NCBI GenBank assembly: GCA_016932815.1
Contig: JAFGCC010000020.1
Span: 1 to 64,000 of the forward strand
Direction: 5' to 3'
DNA: 64,000 nucleotides
Source of the DNA: Microcaldota archaeon
GTDB lineage: Archaea > Micrarchaeota > Micrarchaeia > Anstonellales > Bilamarchaeaceae
Both the position numbers and the translations under genes were made by a program. The notes below the pieces were generated by a model. The model saw nothing but the letters and a program-made list of their open reading frames with translations. It searched no databases and was not told the DNA's origin. Shown here one piece after another: positions 47,438-57,024 of the stretch (its first letter is position 1; the number at the start of each line of letters is the position of its first letter).

Positions 47438-49648
47438 ATGGCAGGACCACAGTACATGGGAAGGGACGCTAAGGGGGCAACCGCACTCAAAGAGACTACT
47501 CTGGAAAAATTGTACAACACTTATGCCAAGCAATTCAGGATTGAATTGAGGGATAAATTCGGAGGGCTTTTCCCGTCCAAGCCGCTAAGCGAATACAGTG
47601 AAGCGGAAATCGCCAACATAAGCGGCGAACTCATGGAATCCAAGGAGTACTGGAAGGCACTAGATGACGCTTACAAGGGTTTTGAAGAGAGCATGAAGGC
47701 CCTTAGTTCCCAGGGAAAGCTGCAGCTAGACGGAATGAAGCTTCCGGCAAACGAGGCAATCGCCAAGGCGGAACTGCTGCTTAGGACCGAATACGCGATG
47801 GCGGCAGAAGGGCTAAACTCGCTTGGGCTAGAAGGCGCCTGGAAGAAATTGGGCAAGGAACTGAAAGCCAACATGAAGGCCAAGAAGGGCAGGAGGCAGA
47901 TGGGGGTGGCCAGGCAGAGCGATTACGAGAAGCTCCTAGAGGACCCGGACCGCTTTGCGCAGAGCTTCAAGGAATCAAAAAACCTCCTGGAGTTCCTAAA
48001 CAAAGTTACGCAGAACGAAGGGATGGCCAGGAAGATTTACCAGAAACTAAGCAAGGGCAGCCCGACAGATTTCAAGCTGCTAGAAGCCGCAGTAAAGCTC
48101 AAAATCGTTCCGGACGTTGCGGAACTCCCAAAGGTCACAATCAGGGGCAAGCTCGCCGACAAGCTCTTTGAGGCGGGCAGGATGAACCTCGCTTCAATGT
48201 GGGGAGGCGTAAAGGGGATGGCCAAGCTCATAAAGATGGTGAGGGAGCAGGCGACCATGGCCGCCCGCGCCGCCGCATTGGGCTCAAGGACAATCCGCCA
48301 GGAAGCATACAGGGAATTCGCTCAGAGCGAGTGGCTCCACAAGGCCACCACAACCAAGCTGGTAATAGGCTTCATCGCACTCTGGGCGCTAAAATCCTGC
48401 GTCGGCTCCAAAGTGGAGAAATCACTCGGGCTTGATTCCACTCCCAAGAAGGACCCGATGAGCGATGCCCTGCGCGGGGTAGCCGCGTCTAACCTCAACC
48501 GCAAGAACATAACGAAAATGCTGGATGCGCTTGAAGTAGAAGGCAGGAAACTCTCCGAAGAAGAGAAGATGCGCGCACTAAGGATTGCAGGGGGAAGCAA
48601 GCAGGACACCTCCGACAAAACCCTCACCGAGTACGTGAAGATTGCCGCAATACTGCAGTTCATGCCTAATAAGAAGGCAAACGAGATTGCGAAACTCTCA
48701 AAGGCGGTTTATGCATACGTGGACCCCAAAAAGCAGGAGGAATTCGCAAGGAAGGCACTTGAGTTTTCCAAGAAAGAGCCAAAGCTGGATGCCGGCGCGC
48801 TCTTTGCAAAAACCATGGCTTCTTCCGAAGCCCTAAAAGGAGCGGTCCTAGAGTCATACTGGGGAAGGGAGTTTTCGCCCAGGCTCTTTGTGGGCTTTGC
48901 AGAAGGGGGCAAGGCTAACCCCAACCTGTCTCCTTTGCGCTCAATGCTGCGCAAGGCCGCAGTGGACAAAAAGATTACCCAGCAGCAGATGGTTAATCTC
49001 GCCAAGATGTTCGCTTCGCTCTACACGGCAACCAACAAGAAGGGGGAGCAGGAAGGCTACGTCCCCAAGACCTACGAATCGGATTTCGAGGCAGCACTAA
49101 ACCTCACTTCCAGGGGATTCACCCCCATGGCAATAAGGGCATCACTCTCCGGGATGAGCGGGTATTTCGACTACTACCAGCAAGGAAAGGCCCAGCAGGC
49201 AATCTCCGAAGTGATGGAGAGGCTCCCCAAGGCGGCAAGCGGCGCGCAGGTGCGCGGGATGCTCCTAGATTACATGCAGGAGCACAAGGGCTGGCTCAAG
49301 AAGGGCTCACTTGCCAGGTACACTTCGTTTGCAATAGGGAAACTGCTAGATGAGAATTCTTCTTTGGAAAAGCTCCTGGACTCTGACAAGCGCAAGGGGC
49401 TTGCTAACTACCTCTCGCGCAGGTATCTCGGAACAAAGGGGGCAGAACTCCTCACATACGAGCAGATAGTGAATGTCGCGGCCGCCCTTGGGAAATACGC
49501 TTCCGCAAACGACGAGAACCTAATGGGGGTGCGCAACTCCAAGACCAGCGTATTCGGGGCAAACAAATTCATGGACGAATTCGTGGACACCATCTACCCG
49601 CCTGAGCCCAAACCCGAAGCCGCGCAGGATGCGGGCCCCGAATCCTAG
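47438..49648 (+). CDS. large hypothetical protein with one TM segment
   Basis: 736-aa Lys/Ala-rich ORF; ATTTKLVIGFIALWALKSCVGSK hydrophobic segment; same strand as preceding giant ORF. Confidence 0.85.
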   Translation: MAGPQYMGRDAKGATALKETTLEKLYNTYAKQFRIELRDKFGGLFPSKPLSEYSEAEIANISGELMESKEYWKALDDAYKGFEESMKALSSQGKLQLDGMKLPANEAIAKAELLLRTEYAMAAEGLNSLGLEGAWKKLGKELKANMKAKKGRRQMGVARQSDYEKLLEDPDRFAQSFKESKNLLEFLNKVTQNEGMARKIYQKLSKGSPTDFKLLEAAVKLKIVPDVAELPKVTIRGKLADKLFEAGRMNLASMWGGVKGMAKLIKMVREQATMAARAAALGSRTIRQEAYREFAQSEWLHKATTTKLVIGFIALWALKSCVGSKVEKSLGLDSTPKKDPMSDALRGVAASNLNRKNITKMLDALEVEGRKLSEEEKMRALRIAGGSKQDTSDKTLTEYVKIAAILQFMPNKKANEIAKLSKAVYAYVDPKKQEEFARKALEFSKKEPKLDAGALFAKTMASSEALKGAVLESYWGREFSPRLFVGFAEGGKANPNLSPLRSMLRKAAVDKKITQQQMVNLAKMFASLYTATNKKGEQEGYVPKTYESDFEAALNLTSRGFTPMAIRASLSGMSGYFDYYQQGKAQQAISEVMERLPKAASGAQVRGMLLDYMQEHKGWLKKGSLARYTSFAIGKLLDENSSLEKLLDSDKRKGLANYLSRRYLGTKGAELLTYEQIVNVAAALGKYASANDENLMGVRNSKTSVFGANKFMDEFVDTIYPPEPKPEAAQDAGPES

Positions 49649-49694
49649 GCAATCCTTTCCTTTTTTATATTATTTCTTATATCCGTAAGGAATT

Positions 49695-51095
49695 GTGGAG
49701 AACGTGAAGATATACAATTCGCTAACCAGGGAAAAAGAGGACTTCGCGCCCGTGGGAGAGGGAAAGCTCTACTTCTACGTGTGCGGGCTAACCCCCTACG
49801 ACCATGCGCACCTGGGGCACGCTCGGACGTACATCTCCATGGACCTAATAAAGCGCTACCTGCTCCACAAGGGCTACAAGGTGTTCCACATCCAGAACAT
49901 AACGGATGTAGAAGACAAGATTTTCGCCCGCGCAAAAAAAATTGGCACATCGCCTTTGGAACTAGCAGAAAAGTTCCAGGATGAGGCGATGGAGGAATTC
50001 GGGAAACTCAACATCCTTAGCGCGGATGCATACCCGAGGGTGAGCGCCCACATCCCGCAGATAATAAGCATGATAGAAAAGATAATTGAAAACGGGTATG
50101 CATACGAAACCGGGACAGGGGTTTATTTCTCGGTTTCCTCTTTCAAAGGATACGGGAAGCTCTCCGGGCAGAAGCTTGACGAAATAAAAAAGGGTGCCAG
50201 GGTGGAGCCCGATGAAACGAAAAAGGACCCGGCTGATTTTGCGCTCTGGAAAAAAGGGGAAGACGTTCTCACATTCGATAGCCCATGGGGGAAGGGCCGC
50301 CCCGGCTGGCACATAGAGTGCTCCGCGATGGCGATGGAATACACAAAGGGAAGGGCGCTTGACATCCACGGCGGAGGCATGGACCTCTCTTTCCCGCACC
50401 ACGAAAACGAGATTGCGCAGGCCGAAGCCGCAAGGGGAGAGCAGTTTGCAAAGTACTGGATGCACACGGGCTTCTTAACGGTAAACGGGGAAAAAATGGG
50501 AAAATCCCTTGGGAACTTCATAGTCATAAATGAAGTGCTGGAGCGCTGCCCGCCCTATGCATTGAGGCTCTTTTTCCTGCATAGCCATTATAGGAGCCCC
50601 GTTGATTACAACGCGGAAGCTGTGTGCTCGGCGCAGGTTGCAGCCGAGAGATTGTTCAACTTCATGGACAAGGCCGGGGAACTTCCCAAAGAAGGCGGGG
50701 CGGAAAACCATGAACTTCGCGCGAAACTCATAGCCGAAAAAGAATCATTCTACTTTGCAATGGACGACGATTTTGACACCCCCTCCGCCCTTGCGCACAT
50801 GTTCGCCTACATGAACGCGTGCTTCTCCGAATTGCGCGGGGAATCCCCGGATTATCCTGCGATTGCGGATGCAAGGGAGGAATTCTCCAAGATGCTCTGG
50901 ATTTTCGGGCTCAAAAAAGAGGAGAAAAAGCTCGGCTCCAAAGAGGGGAAGGAAATAGATTCCCTAATTGCACAGCGCGAAGAGGCAAGGGCGAAAAAGG
51001 ATTTTGCCAGGGCCGATGAGATACGCGGCAAGCTCTCGGAATTAGGCGTGGCCCTTGAGGATACCGATGGCGGGCCCAGATGGAGGCTAAAATGA
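49695..51095 (+). CDS. cysS: cysteinyl-tRNA synthetase
   Basis: YFYVCGLTPYDHAHLGHART (HIGH region), GWHIECSAMA, HTGFLTVNGEKMGKSLGNFI (KMSKS). Confidence 0.96.
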   Translation: MENVKIYNSLTREKEDFAPVGEGKLYFYVCGLTPYDHAHLGHARTYISMDLIKRYLLHKGYKVFHIQNITDVEDKIFARAKKIGTSPLELAEKFQDEAMEEFGKLNILSADAYPRVSAHIPQIISMIEKIIENGYAYETGTGVYFSVSSFKGYGKLSGQKLDEIKKGARVEPDETKKDPADFALWKKGEDVLTFDSPWGKGRPGWHIECSAMAMEYTKGRALDIHGGGMDLSFPHHENEIAQAEAARGEQFAKYWMHTGFLTVNGEKMGKSLGNFIVINEVLERCPPYALRLFFLHSHYRSPVDYNAEAVCSAQVAAERLFNFMDKAGELPKEGGAENHELRAKLIAEKESFYFAMDDDFDTPSALAHMFAYMNACFSELRGESPDYPAIADAREEFSKMLWIFGLKKEEKKLGSKEGKEIDSLIAQREEARAKKDFARADEIRGKLSELGVALEDTDGGPRWRLK

Positions 51096-52279
51096 TGGGA
51101 TGCCATTCCGATAATTTCGGAGCGAAAATCCGCAGCCCCCTGCTGGCAATAATGCTTTTTTCAATCCTCCTTCTTGCAGGCTGCCCCCAGGATAACAGGG
51201 TGCCTCCTGCGCAGGAGGATGATGGGGAAGTAGAATACGTGCAGCCGGAACCGGAACCTGGGCCGGAGCCGCTTGTTACCAAAGTGGGATTCATAGGCCC
51301 CCTAACCGGGGAGAATGCGTCTTTGGGCCAAGAAGCCCTCAATGCCCTCAGGCTTGCGGCATCGGAACTATCAGACAACCTTTATTCGTATGAGATAATA
51401 GAGCAGGATGGAAAGTGCAGCTACACTAATGCAGCCGAGGCCCTAGAATACCTCGTCGATTTTAGGGGCGTGGGCGCGGTTATAGGCGGGCTCTGCCCGG
51501 ATGAAGTGGACGGGATGGCGGCATCCTTGGAAGAGCGGAGCGCCATACTAATTTCCCTCTCCAAAGGAACAATGGACAACGGGCAGGTAATGTCCTTTGC
51601 CCCGCCCGAAGGCTCATCCGCGGATGCCCTAGCATCCTTGTGCGCATCCCGCGGGATGAAGAGGGTTCTCGTAGTAAGCGATGGAAGCGCGGCCGCGCTT
51701 GCAAAAAAATCCCTATTCGAATCCTCCGCCAGGAAAGCGGGGCTCTCGGTCCTGCCCGCGCAGGTATGCGCTTCGGACTTTTCGTCTGCCGCCCTCCTAA
51801 TAAGGGGATACAACCCGGAAGCGATAATAGTCACGGCGCAGGATTCTTCTAATGCCGCAAAGGTGGTAAACACCCTGCGCTCTTATGGGATAAGCGCGAA
51901 GATAGCGGGGGATTCGCTCCTAATCACTTATGAGGCACTCTCCGCAATGGGGGATAATTCCGAGGGCATTTACTCCCTGGATTCCGGCCCGGATTATATG
52001 GAGGGCAGATTAGCCTATTTCCTAAACGAATACTCTTTTGCCTACGGGGAGCCGCATGATGCTGAACTCGTGGTAAATGCCGCAAACGCCCTCTACCTCC
52101 TTGCGCAGGCGCAGGATTTCTATTCCTACCGCGCAACGCCGCAGGATTTTAGGAACTACTGGATTAGCCTCGATAGCTGGGAGGGCTTTGGGGGAGCGCT
52201 CTTTTTTGAGCATGGGGACCGGACTTCGCCTTTTAGGGAGGTAACGGTGTCCGGCGGAAGCGTTGAAATCCTCTCCTAA
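51092..52279 (+). CDS. periplasmic binding-protein (LivK-like) lipoprotein
   Basis: Lipobox SILLLAGC, Pro/Glu linker, VGFIGPLTGENASLGQEALNALRLAASE; exact start uncertain. Confidence 0.82.
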   Translation: MMGCHSDNFGAKIRSPLLAIMLFSILLLAGCPQDNRVPPAQEDDGEVEYVQPEPEPGPEPLVTKVGFIGPLTGENASLGQEALNALRLAASELSDNLYSYEIIEQDGKCSYTNAAEALEYLVDFRGVGAVIGGLCPDEVDGMAASLEERSAILISLSKGTMDNGQVMSFAPPEGSSADALASLCASRGMKRVLVVSDGSAAALAKKSLFESSARKAGLSVLPAQVCASDFSSAALLIRGYNPEAIIVTAQDSSNAAKVVNTLRSYGISAKIAGDSLLITYEALSAMGDNSEGIYSLDSGPDYMEGRLAYFLNEYSFAYGEPHDAELVVNAANALYLLAQAQDFYSYRATPQDFRNYWISLDSWEGFGGALFFEHGDRTSPFREVTVSGGSVEILS

Positions 52280-52367
52280 CCCTTTTTATTCCTTTTTGCG
52301 CATTTTATCCCTCACCAGTTTTATTCCCAGCAGGGTCGGCGCCGTGCTTTCCCCGCAGGATGAAAAT

Positions 52368-52442
52368 GGGCTTGTAGCTCAGCTTGGCTAGAGCACCGGA
52401 CTCTTAATCCGGGTGTCGGGGGTTCGAATCCCCTCAAGCCCG
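52368..52442 (+). tRNA. tRNA-Lys(CUU)
   Basis: GGGCTTG TA GCTC..GAGC A CCGGA CTCTTAA TCCGG GTGTC GGGGG TTCGAAT CCCCT CAAGCCC G; all stems pair. Confidence 0.96.
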
Positions 52443-52469
52443 CTTCTGCCCTTTCGTTTTCCAAATCTG

Positions 52470-52507
52470 TGCAACCTTCGGTTGCATCTCTTGAGCAGAG
52501 CTCAAGA
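52470..52507 (+). terminator. tandem hairpins downstream of tRNA-Lys
   Basis: TGCAACC-TTC-GGTTGCA (7 bp) then TCTTGAGC-AGA-GCTCAAGA (8 bp). Confidence 0.5.
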
Positions 52508-52578
52508 AAGAAAGGGCCGGTTCCCCCAAAGAAAAAGGATTTTGAGGTATTACTCTTTCTTTTTCTTCCCACTCCCGC

Positions 52579-52673
52579 TTTTGGGTTTCGTGTTTTGGAT
52601 TCTGGGTTTTGGGTTTTGTACGGATACGTCTGATAATTTAGGGTTTCCGGTTTCGGGTTCTGGTTGTTTGGAT
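52579..52673. repeat. degenerate TTTGGGTT-type GT-rich repeat
   Basis: TTTTGGGTTTCGTGTTTTGGATTCTGGGTTTTGGGTTTTG ... TAGGGTTTCCGGTTTCGGGTTCTGGTTGTTTGG. Confidence 0.6.
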
Positions 52674-52793
52674 TTTTCCCCAAAGAAAAAGAATTATGGG
52701 CATTATCCCTTTTCCTATTCCTTCTTCCAGTTTTCCAGATGGATGCGCTCTGTTTCCCATGCTCTTTAAAAATCGGAATGCGCTAAGCAGGTT

Positions 52794-53105
52794 GTGGATT
52801 CGAAAACCAGGCTCCTCCACTGGATGCTAAATGCGTCGAGGGGAGGGCCAACGCGCATACGCATACTGCGCACTATAAGCAGCAACCCACAGAATACCCG
52901 CGCACTCGCAATGGAGCTAAAGCTCGACTACAAGACCGTGCAGTCGCACATGGAAATGCTCCTTGGGCATGGGATAATCTACACCCCCAAAAGGGGCTAT
53001 GGCTCTGTTTATTTCATAGGCCCCGAATGGGAAGGCAATGAATTCTTAAATGATTTGCTAAGAGGTAATGACGATGGCAAAAAAAAGCGAAAAAGGAAAA
53101 AATGA
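52794..53105 (+). CDS. winged-helix transcriptional regulator
   Basis: GTG start; TRIRILRTISSNPQNTRALAMELKLDYKTVQSHMEMLLGHGIIYTPKRGYGSVYFIG. Confidence 0.85.
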   Translation: MDSKTRLLHWMLNASRGGPTRIRILRTISSNPQNTRALAMELKLDYKTVQSHMEMLLGHGIIYTPKRGYGSVYFIGPEWEGNEFLNDLLRGNDDGKKKRKRKK

Positions 53106-53523
53106 AGCTCGCGCAAGCACCGCGCCAAAGGCGGCAGCGGGGACGATACTTATAGTCGCCCTCTCAATAGGGATATTCTTAGCGGCAGACGCGCTATTCC
53201 CCTTCCGCGGGCTTGGCGACCGCAGGGAGGTAATGGAATTGATGCAGAGCTTCTTTACGATAACGACAATCCTCTCTTCTGCGATGTTCCTGGTTTCCGT
53301 TTACCTCCTCTACATCTACCTCAAGGATTACCTGGAACTGCGCAGCGGCTTCACCCTCGGCATACTATTGGCGGTGGCCTCGTTCCTCCTCTTCTCAATC
53401 ACTTCAAACCCCATATTGCACATGGTGTTTGGGATATTCGGCAAGGAGGGGATTTTCTCCATAATCCCCATGATTTTCGCAACACTGTCCCTGATAATCC
53501 TTGCATGGGTAAGTTCAAGGTAA
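53068..53523 (+). CDS. small multi-TM membrane protein
   Basis: Four hydrophobic segments; overlaps the upstream regulator gene. Confidence 0.8.
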   Translation: MTMAKKSEKGKNEARASTAPKAAAGTILIVALSIGIFLAADALFPFRGLGDRREVMELMQSFFTITTILSSAMFLVSVYLLYIYLKDYLELRSGFTLGILLAVASFLLFSITSNPILHMVFGIFGKEGIFSIIPMIFATLSLIILAWVSSR

Positions 53524-53626
53524 TCCAGGAATACGCCCGATTACGGGGGAATTTGGGGGATATTCTGGGATTATTCCGGCGAAACTATTTATAAACGGAA
53601 ATCCAGCACAGATGCGGTGTTGGATA

Positions 53627-54319
53627 ATGGATGGAAAAATCATCGCAGCAGCCGCGTTGGTATTAATGTTCAGTGCGGGATTTGCGTTTTTCGGAATTGG
53701 GAGCCTGGGGGAATCCCCCCACGATGGGACCGGATTCATGCGGGGCATGCATTACCAGAACGAAAGCCCCGCCTTGCCCATGGGGGACTGGGGGCAGATG
53801 CCCCGGTGTGATGGGCAAGACTGCGCGCCCATGATGGGGCCGCACGGAATGGGGCACAAGGGAAACCTTACTATGGGCGAGCCCCAGGAAATCCCAGACG
53901 AATGCAGGCAGGCCCTTGAGAGCGGGGAAGCCTCCTCCCTGCTAGAAGAAATCCGCTCCGCAATGGAGGAGCAGGATTTCGAATTTGCAAAAGAGCTTCG
54001 CGAAGAATTAATTGAACTCATGCCAGATGGATGCGCGTTTGCCCAACACAGTATGCCCCAAAAGATGAACGAGCAGGGACGGGAAGCACCTCCCATACAC
54101 GGAATGTCCGAAGAATGCAGGCAGGCCCTTGAGAGCGGGGAATTCTCCTCCTTAATGGGGGAACTGCATTCAGCCTTGGAATCCGGGGATACTACACTGG
54201 CAACCGAACTCAAAGAAGAGATTAGGGAGCTCATGCCAGATGGATGCGCGGGTTTTCCTCTTGCGCATGGGATTTGGGGGGCACACGGATGCCCATTTAG
54301 CGAGGATGAGGCATCCTAA
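53627..54319 (+). CDS. secreted/anchored Met/His/Cys-rich protein with duplicated module
   Basis: N-terminal hydrophobic segment; MPRCDGQDCAPMMGPHGMGHKGN; two copies of ECRQALESGE..SSL...ELMPDGCA. Confidence 0.8.
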   Translation: MDGKIIAAAALVLMFSAGFAFFGIGSLGESPHDGTGFMRGMHYQNESPALPMGDWGQMPRCDGQDCAPMMGPHGMGHKGNLTMGEPQEIPDECRQALESGEASSLLEEIRSAMEEQDFEFAKELREELIELMPDGCAFAQHSMPQKMNEQGREAPPIHGMSEECRQALESGEFSSLMGELHSALESGDTTLATELKEEIRELMPDGCAGFPLAHGIWGAHGCPFSEDEAS

Positions 54320-54354
54320 CCCCCCTCTTATCTTCTTTTTGGGAGTGGCTATAG

Positions 54355-55071
54355 ATGGACAGGGAAGGGGCGGGCACGGTAATGGAGCTGCGCAATGCGT
54401 GGAAGACCTACCGCATGGGAAAGGAAAAGGTGCATGCCCTCTCGGATTTTAGCCTCAAGATACACAAGAACGATTACATGACGATTGTGGGGCCTTCTGG
54501 AAGCGGGAAGAGCACCCTGCTGCACATGCTCGGCCTTCTGGATGTCCCCACAAGGGGAAGCCTCCTTATTGGGGGCAGGGACATCTCAAGGATGGGAATT
54601 GATGAGCGCGCGATAATCCGCGGCAGGAAAATAGGGTTCGTGTTCCAGGTTTTCAACCTGGTTCCTTCTCTTACCGCAATCAGGAACGTCGCCCTCCCAA
54701 TGATGATACAGGGCGTTCCCAAGCAAGTGCGCGAAGAGAGGGCGGCAAGAATACTATCTAGTCTTGGGATGGGGCACAGGCTCGACCACCTCCCAAGCGA
54801 ACTCTCAGGTGGGCAGAGGCAGAGAGTCGCAATGGCCAGGGCACTAGTAAACGACCCGGAGCTAATCCTAGCAGACGAGCCTACGGGCAACCTGGATTCC
54901 AAGACCGGCGAGGAAGTCGTGAAGCTTTTTGACAAATTGCACAAAGACGGCAGGACATTGGTCGTAGTAACGCATGACCCCTCTATTGCGAGGCATGGGG
55001 AGAGGACGGTCTGGATAAAAGACGGAAGGATAGAGCGTGACACTACAAAGGATACTAACAAACCAAAATGA
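54355..55071 (+). CDS. ABC transporter ATPase (MacB/LolD type)
   Basis: [47 protein letters not shown]. Confidence 0.95.
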   Translation: MDREGAGTVMELRNAWKTYRMGKEKVHALSDFSLKIHKNDYMTIVGPSGSGKSTLLHMLGLLDVPTRGSLLIGGRDISRMGIDERAIIRGRKIGFVFQVFNLVPSLTAIRNVALPMMIQGVPKQVREERAARILSSLGMGHRLDHLPSELSGGQRQRVAMARALVNDPELILADEPTGNLDSKTGEEVVKLFDKLHKDGRTLVVVTHDPSIARHGERTVWIKDGRIERDTTKDTNKPK

Positions 55072-55096
55072 AACAAGGCAAAACGATGGTGTGAAA

Positions 55097-56614
55097 ATGA
55101 AACGAAGTTATTTGTTGTTTGCAGTAATGCTGCTTGGGCTCTCCTTTGCGGGGCTTAGCGTGGATGATTATTCGCTCTCGCCGCAGGTAGTGGAGCCAGG
55201 CGATTCCGGAGTATTGGAGATTACGATTTCCAATGGGGCAGATAGCGACACGGTGGAAAACGTTGCGATAACCGTTTCATCCGCCAGTACCCTGGGAATA
55301 GACCGCAGTTTCCTAGTCGGGGACCTGGAGGCAAAATCCTCGGTCGTGGTGTCGCTGCCCTTTACCGCCTCAGAGAACGTAACGAGCGGTTATTACGTGG
55401 TTGAAGTCCATGCAGTGGGCAGGACCAAGGAGTATTATCTTGACTCCAACAACCAGCTAAAATCCAAGACCGAAACGTTTGAAAAAAGCGCGTCAATACC
55501 AATCCAGATTGTCGAGCAGCCGGTAATCTCGGTTGCAATTTCCGAGAAGGTCGTAGATGAATTGACACAAGAGGAATTCGTCTTCACCAATTCCGGAGGG
55601 GACGCAAAAAGGATACAGGTTACAATCCTCAACGACGGAATAGGGTTCTCCAACATGGGGAAAGTTTACCTTGCCTCTTTAGAAGATGAAGCAACCGTGA
55701 GCGCAACGCTGGATGCGCGCGGAGCAGAAGACGGGGCGGCCAAGCTAAGGCTCCAGCTAACTTACTACAATGAAATCGGGACCGAACAGGCCGAAGTGAT
55801 GGAAATCCCCATCACAGTAAAGAAGGGGGGAGGAAACTTCCTCTTCGTTCAGGATGGGGCGATGCTAGCAGGCGAAAACGGCAAGCTGGATTTGGAACTA
55901 ACCAACGTGGGGCCATCGGTTTCGGATTTGAGCATCACTTCCGGCACCGACGGAGTGAGCCTAAAAGGGCTAAATGAATACACCCTAGGGGACCTTGCAG
56001 AAGGCGAAACCACGACTTTCGAGCTCTCAATCGTCTCGGATTTGGACCCTGGGACGCAGAACGTTGAGTTTGACCTTAGCTGGGAGGAAAACGGGGAAGA
56101 GAGGAGCGGAAGCGTAACGATACCGATAAAGGTAATTCCGGATTCCGCAATAAGCGTATACCTGGAGGCAAAGACCACCCCCCTGGCCGCGAACTCGGAG
56201 AACACGCTCTCGGTTACGGTTTCCAACCTGGGAGTCTATGACATACAGGGGACCACGCTGAGAATCGAGAGCGAGGCTTTCACGCTGGAGACCATACAGG
56301 CAGAGCAGTTTATGGGAGAGCTTGAGAGCGACGATTTTAGCAGCGTCCAGTACGACATAACCGTGGAGAACGTGCCCGCAGGGGAATACCCCGTGCTGGT
56401 TACGGTCTCCTTCAGGGACGCTTCGGGAGAATGGTCGAGTGTGGAGCGGGAAATCCCCATTACGGTAAGGGGATTTGGCTCTTCAATGTCCGAATCCGGC
56501 ATGGGCAGCCGGGGAGGCCTTAATATCCCCGTGATAGCGGGAACCGTCGCAATAGGCGCGGGAGCCTACTGGCTCTGGAAAAAGAGGAAGAAGAAATCGC
56601 ACTATGGAGGGTGA
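55097..56614 (+). CDS. secreted COG1361-like repeat protein with C-terminal TM
   Basis: Signal peptide, repeated Ig-like domains, C-terminal [25 protein letters not shown]. Confidence 0.82.
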   Translation: MKRSYLLFAVMLLGLSFAGLSVDDYSLSPQVVEPGDSGVLEITISNGADSDTVENVAITVSSASTLGIDRSFLVGDLEAKSSVVVSLPFTASENVTSGYYVVEVHAVGRTKEYYLDSNNQLKSKTETFEKSASIPIQIVEQPVISVAISEKVVDELTQEEFVFTNSGGDAKRIQVTILNDGIGFSNMGKVYLASLEDEATVSATLDARGAEDGAAKLRLQLTYYNEIGTEQAEVMEIPITVKKGGGNFLFVQDGAMLAGENGKLDLELTNVGPSVSDLSITSGTDGVSLKGLNEYTLGDLAEGETTTFELSIVSDLDPGTQNVEFDLSWEENGEERSGSVTIPIKVIPDSAISVYLEAKTTPLAANSENTLSVTVSNLGVYDIQGTTLRIESEAFTLETIQAEQFMGELESDDFSSVQYDITVENVPAGEYPVLVTVSFRDASGEWSSVEREIPITVRGFGSSMSESGMGSRGGLNIPVIAGTVAIGAGAYWLWKKRKKKSHYGG

Positions 56615-56620
56615 GGAAGA

Positions 56621-56932
56621 ATGAGGAAGAACTTTTGGCTTGCATTGCTGGCGTTTGCGGTAATCGGGATTTCCTTTGCCGGGCCCATGATGATGCCCGG
56701 AGGGGGAATGGGCGCAGGCCCCGGACAGGAAACCGGCAGCGGGGGGGATGCGGATTCCTCCTATGCCTCTTCATCCTTTGTTGGAGGGGCAAGCCCAGGG
56801 CTTCCCCTTACCGAAGTGGGCATAGGGCTTGCGATACTCGCAGCAGGATACTGGTGGTTTGAAGTGCGCAAAAGCCGCAAGAGGAAGCCCCCGGAAGGCG
56901 AGGAGGATTCCCCGGATGAACGGGAGGAGTAG
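56621..56932 (+). CDS. small signal-peptide plus TM protein, Gly/Met-rich
   Basis: MRKNFWLALLAFAVIGISFAGPMMMPGGGMGAGPG...VGIGLAILAAGYWWFEVRKSRKRK. Confidence 0.75.
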   Translation: MRKNFWLALLAFAVIGISFAGPMMMPGGGMGAGPGQETGSGGDADSSYASSSFVGGASPGLPLTEVGIGLAILAAGYWWFEVRKSRKRKPPEGEEDSPDEREE

Positions 56933-57023
56933 GCAGGGCATGATGGACGCTTCGCTAGCTGCCATGCTCGCGGTATTGCTCATTGCGGCATGCACCTACT
57001 GGTATTTCGGATGGAGGCGCTAG
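56916..57023 (+). CDS. 35-aa single-TM microprotein
   Basis: MNGRSRQGMMDASLAAMLAVLLIAACTYWYFGWRR; overlaps the upstream gene and ends just before the permease start. Confidence 0.5.
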   Translation: MNGRSRQGMMDASLAAMLAVLLIAACTYWYFGWRR

Positions 57024-57024
57024 G

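Noticed and set aside
54474-55076. 200-aa minus-strand ORF
   Set aside because: Antisense to the ABC ATPase with intact Walker A/B and signature motifs.
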